The position numbers and the translations under genes are program-made. Below, piece after piece: positions 1 to 9,428 of a DNA stretch of 64,000 nucleotides. A model generated the notes under the pieces. That model saw only the letters and a program-made list of their open reading frames with translations. It did no database searches and was not told the origin of the DNA. The stretch is from Bradyrhizobium acaciae (GTDB lineage: Bacteria > Pseudomonadota > Alphaproteobacteria > Rhizobiales > Xanthobacteraceae), in NCBI RefSeq assembly GCF_020889785.1, contig NZ_JACMYK010000001.1, positions 186,001 through 250,000 of the forward strand, in the 5' to 3' direction. Within the stretch, counting starts at the first letter, position 1, and the number at the start of each line of letters is the position of its first letter.

Positions 1-1516
1 GGCCCGGCGCCACATTCAGCGACACATCAGTCAGGACCGGTGGTCCACCTGCCAGATAGCGGAACGTGACATGTTCGAGCCGGATCTCGCCCTTGATCGA
101 CGGCAGCGAGGCCGCCCCCAATTGCGCCGGCTCGCGTTGCGTATTCAGGATATCGCCCAAGCGAGCGATCGAGAGCCTGGCCTGCTGGAAATCCTGCCAC
201 AGCTGTGCGATGCGCAGCACCGGCTGGGCCACGCGTCCAGCCAACATATTGAAGGCGACCAATTCGCCGACAGTGAGCTCGCCCGCCATCACGCCCTTGG
301 CTCCCAGATAGAGCGTGACGACGATGGTGAATTTGTTGATGAACTGGACGATCTGCCCGCCGATGTTACCCAGCGTCTGCGTACGGAAGCTTGCCCGGAC
401 ATAGCCGGACAATTGTTCCTCCCATCGTCGCTGCATTTGCGGTTCGACCGCCATTGCCTTGATGGTTTCGGCGCCGCTGATCGACTCGACGAGGAAGGCC
501 TGATTGTCGGCACCGCGAGCGAACTTCTCATCCAGGCGGCGGCGCAGCACCGGGGTCAAGACCAGGCTGATGATCACGTAGAGCGGCAACGACGCAACAA
601 CGATCCACGTCAACATGGGGCTGTAGAGGTACATGACCCCGAGGAAGATGAAGGTAAAAAACAGATCGATCGTGAGCGTCAACGCCGAGCCGGTGATGAA
701 GTTGCGGATATTCTCCAGTTCGCGCACGCGCGCCACGGAATCACCGACACGGCGGTGGGCAAAATATGCCAGCGGCAAACCCAGGAGGTGATCGAACAGC
801 CGCGCGCCCAGTTCGACATCGATGCGGTTGGTGGTGTGGCTGAACACATAGGTCCGCAGCGCACCCAGTGCCACCTCGAACACCGACACCGTTGCGAGGC
901 CGATCATCAGCACATCGAGCGTGGACAAGCCCCGATGCACCAGCACCTTGTCGACGACGACCTGGAAGAACACCGGCGACACGAGGCCGAGCAGTTGGAG
1001 GAAGAAGGATGCGACCAGGACTTCGGAAAGCACATAGCGATAGCGATGCACGGCCGAAAGGAACCAGCGCACGTCAAAGCTATTGACCAGCGTCGTGGGC
1101 GAAAAACGTTTGCCGAGCAGAATCAGTTCGCCCGTCCATTCCTGCTCCAGCTCCGAGCGCTCCACGAGATGCGGGAGTGCAGCGCCCGCGACGTGCACGG
1201 CGGCCCGACCATCGACTAGACGGCTGACGATGCTGAATCGACCGTCCTTGTTGACGAGAATCGCCGGCAGTGGCGTTTTCTCGAGCCGATCCCAGCCTGT
1301 CTTTACCAACCGCGCCCGCAATCCAAGACGTCGCGCGATGCGAAGCAGGTCTTCATCGCTCGCGCTTTGCCCAGCCGCCAGGTGATGGCGGCCTATGGCG
1401 ACGGGGTTCGCCGGGACGCCCAAATGTCGCGCAATCTGGCAGAGCGCGATCAAACCCGTATCAGCCCCGGCGATGACTGATACGGGCCCCGATTGCTCTT
1501 GATCGACGTTTGCCAC
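1..1516 (-). CDS. Type I secretion ABC transporter, HlyB-type (3' end beyond window)
   Basis: Inner-membrane permease/ATPase of a type I secretion system, exporting an unfolded substrate in one step with a membrane-fusion protein and a TolC-like pore. About 505 codons are visible. Residues 1-125 form a C39-like domain that lacks the ECG cysteine motif of the true peptidase, as in HlyB, so it probably docks the substrate without cutting it. A six-helix exporter domain follows (about 150-420; VASFFLQLLGLVSPVFFQVV, SVARVRELENIRNFITGS). The window ends just inside the ATPase (VTFRYLAGGPPVL), before Walker A. A GTG start is chosen because the frame is open upstream of it but the neighbouring gene ends 28 bases before. 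The preceding gene is the probable substrate. The HlyD partner, if adjacent, lies outside the window. Confidence 0.9.
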   Translation of the reverse strand, partial: MANVDQEQSGPVSVIAGADTGLIALCQIARHLGVPANPVAIGRHHLAAGQSASDEDLLRIARRLGLRARLVKTGWDRLEKTPLPAILVNKDGRFSIVSRLVDGRAAVHVAGAALPHLVERSELEQEWTGELILLGKRFSPTTLVNSFDVRWFLSAVHRYRYVLSEVLVASFFLQLLGLVSPVFFQVVVDKVLVHRGLSTLDVLMIGLATVSVFEVALGALRTYVFSHTTNRIDVELGARLFDHLLGLPLAYFAHRRVGDSVARVRELENIRNFITGSALTLTIDLFFTFIFLGVMYLYSPMLTWIVVASLPLYVIISLVLTPVLRRRLDEKFARGADNQAFLVESISGAETIKAMAVEPQMQRRWEEQLSGYVRASFRTQTLGNIGGQIVQFINKFTIVVTLYLGAKGVMAGELTVGELVAFNMLAGRVAQPVLRIAQLWQDFQQARLSIARLGDILNTQREPAQLGAASLPSIKGEIRLEHVTFRYLAGGPPVLTDVSLNVAPG

Positions 1517-1544
1517 AGCCCGACTCGACCGACTACATCGACAC

Positions 1545-4500
1545 CTACACCGTCTGCGTTACGGTCTGCTGCCCGAAACCATTCAACGCGAACGTCTTGT
1601 TGTAGATCGGCGGGAATGTACCGAGTTGGACGGTCGTCCCGGCCTTGAATGCCGTGAAGGAGCCGATGTGGCTGACCGACAGCGCCAGCGCGGTGATCGA
1701 GGCATTCATTGTGGCGCCGAGCGACGTGTTGTTGGTCAACGTCGCGGCCGGCACCAAGCCGAGATTGAGGTCGATCTTGCCGTCGTGGTTCAAGTCGTGG
1801 GTCGACGCGTTCGGAATCGTCAGCGGCGTGCCGAACGACAGGGATTCGACCGTTCCGTCCTCCAGGACCAGCGCAGGTACCAGGCCGGACGAATTGAGAT
1901 CGAATTTCTGGACGACGTTCAGGCCGATGCCCAGGATCAGATCCAGCACATCGATCGACAACGGACCAACGTTGATGTCGGTCACGTCGGAGCCAAGCAG
2001 GATGTTGCTTGCGATCGCGACGAGATCGCCCGAGAGGTTCACGATATCGTTGCTCGTTCCCGTACCCGAGATCGTACCTGGGTTCGGGTTGCTGCCGTTG
2101 GTGTTCACGTTGGGGAATGCGAGGGTCAGCGATCCCCCCTTCAGGTCGATGGTCGTGCTCAGCTGGCTGCTCTTCAGGCTGAAGCCCAGCACCGGCTTGG
2201 TGAACGACCCGACGGTTACATTCACGCTGGGACCGGTACCAAAAACGGTGGCGTGTGCACCGGCAGAGAGACCGAGATCCAGCCCGAAGGTGAAGGATCC
2301 GCTTGGCCCATGGGCCGTGAAGTGCCCATTGCCCAGTTCCATGTCGGTCGCCATGATCTGCAGGGTGTCGGTCGTCTTGTTATAGGTCGAGTCCAATCCG
2401 ACCTGGAACGGCAGCGTTGCGCTGATGTCGCCGGCCGTAATCTTCAGGTCCGCCTGCACCCCGGCCCTGAAGTGCAGATTGGCGCCCGCGCTTGCGATCG
2501 TGGTCGAGATGCCCAGTGTGCCGATCACAGCCTTCTTCGAGGTGCTGTAACTCTTGTCGATGCCAAGGAACCCGGTGTTGAAGTCCTTGCTGAAGGCTGC
2601 TCCCGTATCCCAGATGCTCTGACCGGAAGTCTGGAAGTTCAGATCGTTCGATGTCTTGACGTTGTCGATCGCGATCGACTGGCTCGTGCTGTTCGAGGCG
2701 GTGACCGCGGTATTCTCCGTCTCGGCCGCCGTCGCCGTGATACCCAGCGAATCGACAACCGAGGTGTCCGTCGGCATCAGGACGTCGATCTCATCCTGAA
2801 AACTGCCCTGATTGGAGGAGTTGAGCGTGATCGTGTTGCCCGACAGCAATCCGAGCGTGTCGGTGATCGAACTGGCGCTCGTGGTTCCGGTCAGGTTCAG
2901 CGCGATGCTCTGGATGAAGTCGGACCCCTGGTTCACGGTACCAAAGTCGCCGGATCGAGAAGTGACTTGCAGGCGAACCTCGTTGATCGGGTCGCCGGGC
3001 TGCATCGGCAGAACTTTCACATCGACCGACGGCGTGTCCGCCACCGGCGTTTCCTTGACGGTGAGCAGCGTGACGGCGTTGTTGCCGGCACCGTCGGAGG
3101 AATAGACCTGGAAGACATCCTGATCTCCGGTCGGCATCCCGTTCACAATGTCGTCCAGGGTTGTCGGCGTATAGATGAGGCTCTGTCCATCGGGTGCGAT
3201 GCTGATCGTGCCGTATTTGGGCCCAAGCGGTCCTGGCGCTACCTGCGTAATCTTCATGTTCGCGCCGCTGACCAGATTGCCGATCGGGATCGTGATCGGC
3301 GTATCCTCGAGCGTCGTCTCGGTATCCGCTGTGATGGTCTGGCTGATCGTGGTGGACGCGGTGGGCGGAACGCCGGTGTTCTCGGTCTCGGCATTCGTTC
3401 CGGTCATCGACAGGGTGTCACTGAACGTCGATCCCGAAGGTAGTGAGACAACGAGTTCGTCCGTGAACTGTCCCGGATTGGCTGGGGCGTTGATCAGGTT
3501 GCCGGACAACAAGCCGGCGGTATCCGTGACGGTAATTCCGCTGGTATTGGTACCGGTCAATGAAAGAGCCAGACTCTTGATATAGTCCGACATCTGATCG
3601 ATCGTGGCGAAGTCCCCCGATGTCACGGTCACGTCGAACCTGACCGTTGTCGCGGCGTCTCCCGCATGCGGTGCGGCGATCTGATCGGTCACCTTCGGCG
3701 GATCGGCAACGGGCGTGGCGTTCACCGTAACGAAGCTCGTGACTTCGCCGCCAAAGCTGTCGGTCACACAGACCTGGAACGCGTCCTGGTTGCCGGTGAG
3801 AATCCCGTCGACCATGTAATCGAGTGTCGTCGGCGTGTAGATGATGCTCTGACCGTCCGGTGCGATGGTGACTGTGCCGTACTGCGGTCCTTCCGCCCCC
3901 GAACCGATCTCGCTGATCCTCAGGATCGCGCCGCCGTTCCTGTCGGTCGCCAGAGCGCTCACCGGAATCGTGATCGATGTATCTTCCAGAGTTGTGACCG
4001 TATCGGGCGTCGCCGTCGGCGCATATGGCGCCACAGCTTCAAGTTTCTGCCCAACGCTCAGCGTTCTAATCCCGACGATGCCGGTCTCACCTGCCGGATG
4101 CAGGTCATCAATTGACAGGTCATGAGCGCTATCGCTCAAGACGAAGCTCGCGGACTGGATATTCAGATGATCGCTGCCTATGCCGGCCAACCCGAACTCC
4201 ATGCCGACGTCAAACGCCGGCACCTTGGCGCCGTTCAGATTCACCCCATTCTTCAGGTTGATCACGCTGCCCGCGCCAGTCACGAACTGCGTGATCTGCG
4301 GATCGCCGCTGACCGTAAGGCCGGATAGCTTGTTGTTGGTAAGATCGAAGAAGAGCCCCGACAGGTCGGCCTTCGGCCCAAGCATGTTCACTGTGAAGTC
4401 GAGGTTGCCACCGTCCTCGACAACCGTGACAGTCGCGCCCGGCGAGCCCGGCACAGTGAACGTGATACTTCGGGGACATACCACCTCCGCTGCCGGCGGT

Positions 4501-4628
4501 GAGGTTGGATCAGTGGGAAGAAAAACTCCGTCTATTTTTCCGTGGAGGGCGGCCGGGAAACTGACGTCTAAGAGGTTTCCATCTGACCAATACCAGATGC
4601 CATCCTTGCTCTTGAGGACCAACGTCAT
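1545..4628 (-). CDS. Large repetitive exoprotein, probable type I secretion substrate
   Basis: A 1027-residue acidic protein, rich in Thr, Ser, Gly and Asp and almost free of Cys, without an N-terminal signal peptide. Two tandem modules occupy about 207-432 and 433-656. Each begins with a cadherin/VCBS-like unit (TTLEDTxITIP, APDGQSxIYTPTTLD, TGxQDxFQV, TPVAD) and continues with a second unit (SGDF, SGN, AETENT). A calcium-binding-type loop, DLNHDGKIDL, lies near 945-954. No RTX nonapeptide (GGxGxDxxx) array is visible. The start is fixed by a GGGAGG ribosome site. Export by the exporter gene immediately downstream is inferred from adjacency and the lack of a Sec signal. The likely role is a surface adhesin or matrix protein; binding partner unknown. 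Confidence 0.75.
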   Translation of the reverse strand: MTLVLKSKDGIWYWSDGNLLDVSFPAALHGKIDGVFLPTDPTSPPAAEVVCPRSITFTVPGSPGATVTVVEDGGNLDFTVNMLGPKADLSGLFFDLTNNKLSGLTVSGDPQITQFVTGAGSVINLKNGVNLNGAKVPAFDVGMEFGLAGIGSDHLNIQSASFVLSDSAHDLSIDDLHPAGETGIVGIRTLSVGQKLEAVAPYAPTATPDTVTTLEDTSITIPVSALATDRNGGAILRISEIGSGAEGPQYGTVTIAPDGQSIIYTPTTLDYMVDGILTGNQDAFQVCVTDSFGGEVTSFVTVNATPVADPPKVTDQIAAPHAGDAATTVRFDVTVTSGDFATIDQMSDYIKSLALSLTGTNTSGITVTDTAGLLSGNLINAPANPGQFTDELVVSLPSGSTFSDTLSMTGTNAETENTGVPPTASTTISQTITADTETTLEDTPITIPIGNLVSGANMKITQVAPGPLGPKYGTISIAPDGQSLIYTPTTLDDIVNGMPTGDQDVFQVYSSDGAGNNAVTLLTVKETPVADTPSVDVKVLPMQPGDPINEVRLQVTSRSGDFGTVNQGSDFIQSIALNLTGTTSASSITDTLGLLSGNTITLNSSNQGSFQDEIDVLMPTDTSVVDSLGITATAAETENTAVTASNSTSQSIAIDNVKTSNDLNFQTSGQSIWDTGAAFSKDFNTGFLGIDKSYSTSKKAVIGTLGISTTIASAGANLHFRAGVQADLKITAGDISATLPFQVGLDSTYNKTTDTLQIMATDMELGNGHFTAHGPSGSFTFGLDLGLSAGAHATVFGTGPSVNVTVGSFTKPVLGFSLKSSQLSTTIDLKGGSLTLAFPNVNTNGSNPNPGTISGTGTSNDIVNLSGDLVAIASNILLGSDVTDINVGPLSIDVLDLILGIGLNVVQKFDLNSSGLVPALVLEDGTVESLSFGTPLTIPNASTHDLNHDGKIDLNLGLVPAATLTNNTSLGATMNASITALALSVSHIGSFTAFKAGTTVQLGTFPPIYNKTFALNGFGQQTVTQTV

Positions 4629-5183
4629 CGTCGCCTCCCTCTATCACTGATGAAAAATGAACGACTACAACTGACTTCTCCTCGCGGAAGCTCCTGGAAA
4701 AGGAGCTCGCGACACTGCGCATTTCGGTCGATGGACCACAAATATTTCGGGTAAGCGTCGTCAGCATTGCACAGTTGCCACGACCCCACAACACCTATCG
4801 TTTCAAGTTGTAATAAAACACCCTTGGATCGAAATCGTTTCGAGCGAGATCTGCGCGAATGACAATCAAGATGACGCGCGCGCAGGCCTTACCTCATCAA
4901 GCGCACGCGTGATTGCTCAACGCTTCAACTTGAGTCGTCCGCGACCAACAATTGCCGGGAGTTCATGCGCAGCGCTTCGTGTGTTCCGGAATGCAATGGG
5001 AGTTCTGCTGCACTCTTGCTCTCGCACATTGCGTTTAGCATTGCTGATTTGACGCTGCCGCTAGTGGAGTTTACCGAAGAGCGCGCGAGCGCTCATCACA
5101 ACCGCAATCAGTGCGGAAACCCATTCTACCCGTCACGACGCTTCCGTCATTCGGGGTGATACGTCCGTCTTGGATTCGACGAT
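4629..5183. other. Intergenic stretch, no gene supported
   Basis: About 555 bases between the DUF35 gene and the exoprotein gene, with more A+T than its surroundings. It should hold the promoter of the minus-strand exoprotein/exporter operon. A short inverted repeat (TCGAAA, 3-base spacer, TTTCGA, 4829-4843) is the only structure I noticed. A 64-codon plus-strand open frame at 4965-5159 has no recognisable content. Confidence 0.5.
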
Positions 5184-5654
5184 CTAGGCGCCGGCCTCGT
5201 CAGGGCCTCGCTTCAGTCGCCATTGCAGCAACGAAAAGATTGGGTCGGCCTCCAGGTGATGCTCGAAGACCCCTTCAACCTCAGCTCTGATGGCCACAGT
5301 CTGGCGGGGATCGCCCAGCAGATTACCCACCATGCGTACGCCACCGGCGTGTGGTAACTCGACGAGCAGCGCGACGTATGGCCCGTGCTGCTTCAGTGCC
5401 GCATGCGATGGATGCCACACGCGCTCCCAACTATAGATGCGGCCGGTCGGCTCGACGTCGGTCCACGTGAGATCAAAGGAATGACAGTTGTGGCAAATCC
5501 ATTCGGGGCCGAACTGCCAGGAACGGCAGCGATCGCAGCGTTGCACCAGCAGACGGCTTTCGCGCAACCCCAACCAATAAGGTGTCGAGAGGCCGTCCGG
5601 CTCGCCGACCGGAATCGGCAATCCGGCAGGGAGATAGTGCGCGGGTCCGCTCAT
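5184..5654 (-). CDS. DUF35 / Zn-ribbon OB-fold protein, thiolase partner
   Basis: 156 residues. The N-terminal half has a rubredoxin-like zinc ribbon with two CxxC knuckles (QRCDRCRSWQ and WICHNCHS, about 38-58). The rest is an OB-fold (TGRIYSWERVWHP, PYVALLVELP, GVRMVGNLLGDP). Family members are small subunits that bind the acyl-CoA and pair with thiolases or HMG-CoA synthases; Ltp2-type aldolases and archaeal thiolases are examples. The gene follows the thiolase with a 4-base ATGA overlap, the usual arrangement for such a complex. It is the last gene of the Rieske-oxygenase operon. It probably assists a CoA-thioester C-C cleavage step. Confidence 0.88.
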   Translation of the reverse strand: MSGPAHYLPAGLPIPVGEPDGLSTPYWLGLRESRLLVQRCDRCRSWQFGPEWICHNCHSFDLTWTDVEPTGRIYSWERVWHPSHAALKQHGPYVALLVELPHAGGVRMVGNLLGDPRQTVAIRAEVEGVFEHHLEADPIFSLLQWRLKRGPDEAGA

Positions 5655-6848
5655 AACGTCGCCTCCGAACCCAGAATGAGGTTGCTGGCCGGCGTCACCA
5701 TCGGACCGCCGATCACCAACGCCACGTCGTTTCGTCGAACCTGGCTCGTCGACGTTCCACGTACCTGACGGACCGCTTCCAGCACCAGCTCAAGGCCGTG
5801 CATGTAGCATTCGGCAAGGTTGCCACCGCTGGTGTTGAGCGGGAGCCTCCCGGTCGGTGCGATCAGATTGTCGAAGGTGAGAAAGTCGTTGGCCTCGTCG
5901 GGCCTGAAGAAGCCGTGTTCCGCCAGTGCCATCACGACGCCGCCAGTGAAATTCTCATACGCCTGGACCACGCCCACATCCAAGGGCCCTGCTCCGGCCA
6001 TGCGATAGAGATCAGACGCCACGGTATCGAAGCTCGAAGTCGCATAGAGCGGCGCGTTGTGTGCCGTCGCCGCCGCGCGATGTCCCGATCCGAAGGCGGC
6101 ACCGAGCACATAGGCCGGCTTGCGCCTGAAGTCATGGGCGCGCTCGGCCGATACGAGCAGCAGCGCGGCCGCTCCATCGTTCTCCATGCAGCAGTCGTAG
6201 AGATGGAACGGCTCCACGATCCAGCGCGAGGCATCGTACTTCCCGGCGTCCAGCGGCTTGCCGTGCATCACGGCACGCGGGTTGGCCTGGGCATGATGAT
6301 AGGAAGCGAGTGCAATCGCGCGTAGCGCCTCCTGCCGTACGCCGTGCTCGTGCATGTAGCGCTGCACGCGCATGGCAAAGCGCTGCGGCGGCGCCAGCAC
6401 GCCGTAAGGCATCAGATATGACCGCTCGCCCGAAACGGTGTGGATACCGGCCGCCTGTCCAAAGCGGCCATATTGGCCCTGCGCCAATGAGCGGGAACAC
6501 CACGACGCAATCGGCGAGGCCGGCGACGATCGAGGCCGCCGCGTTGGCAACCGCCGCGCAGCAACCGCCGCCACCGCCGCCCCATTGCATGGTGGCGGAG
6601 CGCAATCGATGCGTACCCAGCGCCGCAGCCAACCTTGACGCCTCGCTGCGATCGTCGCTGTAGGAGGAGAAGCCATCGATCTCGCGCGGATCGAGCCCGG
6701 CATCCTCGCATGCCGCCAGAATGGCCTTCAGCGCGAGCTTGAATTCCGGATCGGGCGAAGCGCCGTGCCGATAATATTCCGTTTCACCGATCCCGATGAC
6801 GGCCACGCGGCCTCTCAACGTCCGTGCGCCTCGACCGCGTGCCGTCAC
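5651..6848 (-). pseudogene. SCP2-type thiolase, interrupted by one-base frameshift
   Basis: Thiolase-fold acyl-CoA lyase/acetyltransferase of the SCPx/nonspecific lipid-transfer group. The N-terminal part (RGRVAVIGIGETEYYRHG, a DDAGLDPREIDGF-like segment, WGGGGGGCCAAVANAA) is in one frame. The rest (RSLAQGQYGRFGQAAG, HLYDCCMENDGAAALL, NTSGGNLAECYMHG) is in the next. The switch falls at the GGG run 6493-6495 (plus-strand reading); removing one G restores VVVFRSLAQGQ and a 398-residue protein. The GTG start overlaps the CoA-transferase stop (GTGA). Catalytic Cys/His of the family appear present (SGGNLAECYMHG). Because everything else is intact, this is either a very recent mutation or a sequencing error. 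If it is real, the protein is truncated and the DUF35 partner is orphaned. Confidence 0.85.
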
Positions 6849-8128
6849 GGCTTGGCATTCTGTCGCGAGGGTTCGCTGCCGAAGGCCCCGCCTTCGGCAA
6901 GGTGCGCGATCTCCGCTTCGTCGTAGCCGAGCAGCTCGCGCAGCACGCTTTCGGTGTGCTGCCCAACCGCCGGTGCCGCAACGGGATCGACGATCGGCGT
7001 CAGCGAATAGCGGATCGGCAGATTCACATTCGGCACCCACCCGACCGTCTCATGTGGAATCCGGGTGACGATCCCGCGCTCCCTTGCCTCCGGAGAACGG
7101 ATCGCCTCGCCAACGGTGCGCACCTGGCCACAGGGCACCCCGGCGGCCCGCATCCGCGACTGCCAGTACGACCAAGGCTGGCGGCCGAAGGCATCGCCGA
7201 GAATTGCGAACAATTCGTCGCGCCTGCGGATTCGATCGGGGCCGGTTGCATAGATCTCGGCCGCCGCGAGATCCTCGCGATCGAGAACCTGTGCCATCAA
7301 GCGTTGGAAGATCTTGTCGTTGCCGCAGTTGATATAGAAAGTGCAATCACTCGCCGGGAACACGCCCGACGGACAGGTGTCCGGGCTGGTGTTGCCGCTT
7401 CGCTTCGGATCCGCATCATTGAAGAGCGACTGCATGGTCGCGTAGCCGGTCATCAGCACGGCATTCTCGAACAACGACACCTCGATGGCCTGGCCCTGCC
7501 CGCTGCGCTCGCGCGCGAACAATGCACCAAGGATCGCATTGCTGGCCATCATCGCGGTGCTGATATCCATCACCGGCGACAAGGCACGTACGCCCTCCCG
7601 GTCGGCATAGCCGTTCATCGACACGAAGCCGCTTTCGACCTGCGCGATCGGATCGAATCCCAATCGATCCGAAAACGCCCCGTCGCGGCCATAGGCCGAC
7701 ACCGAGCAATAGATGATCTCGGGTTTGATCTTGCGGCAGCTCTCGTAGTCGAGCCCCAGCCGTGCCATCACACTCGCCGAAAAGTTCTCGACAACGACGT
7801 CCGCCGTCGCGATCAGCTCACGCGCGAGCTTCAGCCCCTCAGTGGACTTGAGATCGAGGGCAACGCTGCATTTATTCCGGTTGGTCCAGAGGAACGGCGC
7901 GCCGTGCTTGAGATCGGGATGTACCGGGGGATAACGGCGCAAATCGTCCCCGCGGCCCGGGGCTTCGATCTTGATCACTTCGGCGCCCAAATCGGCGAGT
8001 ATCATGGTCGCAAACGGTCCCGCGATGAAATGCGAGAAATCGATCACGCGGATTCCCTCGAGAGCTTTCCGGGCTCCAGCGGGACGAGGCGTGTGCTCGG
8101 GGAAGTCGGCTTCAAGCTGTTCCAGCAT
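6845..8128 (-). CDS. CaiB/BaiF class III CoA-transferase
   Basis: 427 residues from an ATG that follows the end of the upstream binding-protein gene; the frame runs further upstream but would overlap that gene. Family III CoA-transferases move CoA between carboxylic acids through an aspartyl-CoA anhydride. Visible landmarks are the N-terminal RVIDFSHFIAGPFATMILADLGAEVIKIE, WTNRNKCSVALDL, VVENFSASVMARLGL, and the nucleophile region VMDISTAMMASNAILGAL. Asp188 aligns with Asp169 of formyl-CoA transferase. The gene overlaps the thiolase by GTGA and lies downstream of the Rieske oxygenase genes. It probably activates the ring-oxidation product or its parent acid to a CoA thioester. Substrate not determinable from sequence. 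Confidence 0.88.
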   Translation of the reverse strand: MLEQLEADFPEHTPRPAGARKALEGIRVIDFSHFIAGPFATMILADLGAEVIKIEAPGRGDDLRRYPPVHPDLKHGAPFLWTNRNKCSVALDLKSTEGLKLARELIATADVVVENFSASVMARLGLDYESCRKIKPEIIYCSVSAYGRDGAFSDRLGFDPIAQVESGFVSMNGYADREGVRALSPVMDISTAMMASNAILGALFARERSGQGQAIEVSLFENAVLMTGYATMQSLFNDADPKRSGNTSPDTCPSGVFPASDCTFYINCGNDKIFQRLMAQVLDREDLAAAEIYATGPDRIRRRDELFAILGDAFGRQPWSYWQSRMRAAGVPCGQVRTVGEAIRSPEARERGIVTRIPHETVGWVPNVNLPIRYSLTPIVDPVAAPAVGQHTESVLRELLGYDEAEIAHLAEGGAFGSEPSRQNAKP

Positions 8129-8180
8129 CGGGATATCCGCCCGTTTGAGTGTGTTGATCCGAGGGTTGCGGCCGTCGTCG

Positions 8181-9410
8181 TCAATTGCTCTTCGGCTCGA
8201 CGAGCGAGCACCCGCCCTGCTCGAGCGGCCGAAACGCCTCCGGTCCGGACAACACGCCGACCTGCTCCAGCAGGTCCCACTTGGCCTTCGAGGCACCCGG
8301 GCTCTTCACTTTGAAGATGTGCATGTTGTGAATGGCGCGGCCGTCGGCGCGCACCACGACCGGCCCGAACAAAGCGTCGTCGATCGGATCCTCCTTCAAT
8401 TTCCGGATCACGGCCGGCGCGTCGTTGGTGCCTGCCGCCAGCGCCGCGTTCAGATAGGCAAGCACCGAGGAATAGACACCGGCGTGGAACGCGGTCGGCG
8501 ACTGCCCGTGCTGCCGCTCGCTGAACCTGGCCGACCAGGCGCGGCTGGCCTCGTTGAGGTCCCAGTAGAACGGCTGGGTGATGATCAGCCCCTCCCCGAC
8601 CGCAAGCCCACTTGACTCGACATCGTTGGTGGTGGTCAGCAGCGCCGCGAAGGTGCGCCCGCTCTGCTTCAGCCCGAACTCGGCGGATTGCTTGATCAGG
8701 CTGACGGTGTCACCGCCTGCGGTCGCGAACGCGATCACGTCGGCGCCCGAGCTGTCGGCCTGCAGGATGAACGAGGCGTAATCAGCATTGTTGATCGGCA
8801 CATTGACCGATCCGAGAACGGTCCCGCCGCCGGTGCCGATCACGGCCGTCCCGTCGCGCACCATCGATTTGCCGAGCGCATTGTCGGTCGCAATGAAGTA
8901 CCATTTCTTGCCGCCGTGACGCACGAGATAGGCACCGATGGTGTGCGAGGCGGCCCAGGTGTCGAAGGTCCATTGGATCGTGTTCGGCGAGCAGTATTTC
9001 CCGGTCAGGTCCGAGGACGCCGCGCTCGATGCGATCAGCGCTGCCTTGGTGCCGCGGACGACCTCGTTGACGGCGAGCCCGACGGCCGAGTTCGGCACAT
9101 CGGCGACCGCATCGACCTTCTCCTGATCGATCCAGCGGCGCGCGATGGCGGCGCCGACGTCGGCCTTGTTCTGGTGGTCGGCCGACACGATCTCAACCTT
9201 GAAGTCCGGATGCAGCCGCATGAAGTCCTCGGCGGCCATTCTGGCCGCCGTCACTGATCCTTCGCCGGCATTGTCAGAATAAGGGCCGGACGCGTCATTG
9301 AGCACGCCGATCTTCAGGGACCGCGCAGCGTCCGCCGAAGCAGGCGAACTGGCCCAAATAGCCAGAAGGGTTATTCCGGCAATACGCGAAAGATACTTCA
9401 TCGTTTTCAC
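8181..9410 (-). CDS. LivK-type ABC transporter solute-binding protein (orphan)
   Basis: 409 residues with a Sec signal peptide (about 1-27, cleavage near ASADAA). The mature part is a type I periplasmic-binding (Peripla_BP_6) domain: SLKIGVLNDASGPYSDNAGEGS, VNNADYASFILQADSSGADVIAFATAGGD-like, and AFHAGVYSSVLAYLNAALAAG. Such proteins deliver branched-chain amino acids, amides or aromatic acids to LivHMGF permeases. No permease or ATPase gene is adjacent, so it must share a transporter coded elsewhere or act as a sensor. It sits inside the oxygenase operon, 18 bases after the reductase, which suggests the aromatic acid being degraded as ligand. Confidence 0.9.
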   Translation of the reverse strand: MKTMKYLSRIAGITLLAIWASSPASADAARSLKIGVLNDASGPYSDNAGEGSVTAARMAAEDFMRLHPDFKVEIVSADHQNKADVGAAIARRWIDQEKVDAVADVPNSAVGLAVNEVVRGTKAALIASSAASSDLTGKYCSPNTIQWTFDTWAASHTIGAYLVRHGGKKWYFIATDNALGKSMVRDGTAVIGTGGGTVLGSVNVPINNADYASFILQADSSGADVIAFATAGGDTVSLIKQSAEFGLKQSGRTFAALLTTTNDVESSGLAVGEGLIITQPFYWDLNEASRAWSARFSERQHGQSPTAFHAGVYSSVLAYLNAALAAGTNDAPAVIRKLKEDPIDDALFGPVVVRADGRAIHNMHIFKVKSPGASKAKWDLLEQVGVLSGPEAFRPLEQGGCSLVEPKSN

Positions 9411-9428
9411 CCTGGTTATGCCGCTGTT

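Noticed and set aside
71..1219. 382-codon plus-strand open frame
   Set aside because: Antisense to the exporter gene, whose minus-strand translation has unmistakable type I exporter motifs.
1626..3443. 605-codon plus-strand open frame
   Set aside because: Antisense to the exoprotein gene; Arg/Val/Asp-rich with no motif.
1545..4628. Repeats here considered as a CRISPR or DNA tandem array
   Set aside because: Repetition is at protein-module level (about 675 bases per unit, diverged), not short identical DNA repeats.
4965..5159. 64-codon plus-strand open frame in the gap before the exoprotein
   Set aside because: No ribosome site, no similarity noticed, no operon context.
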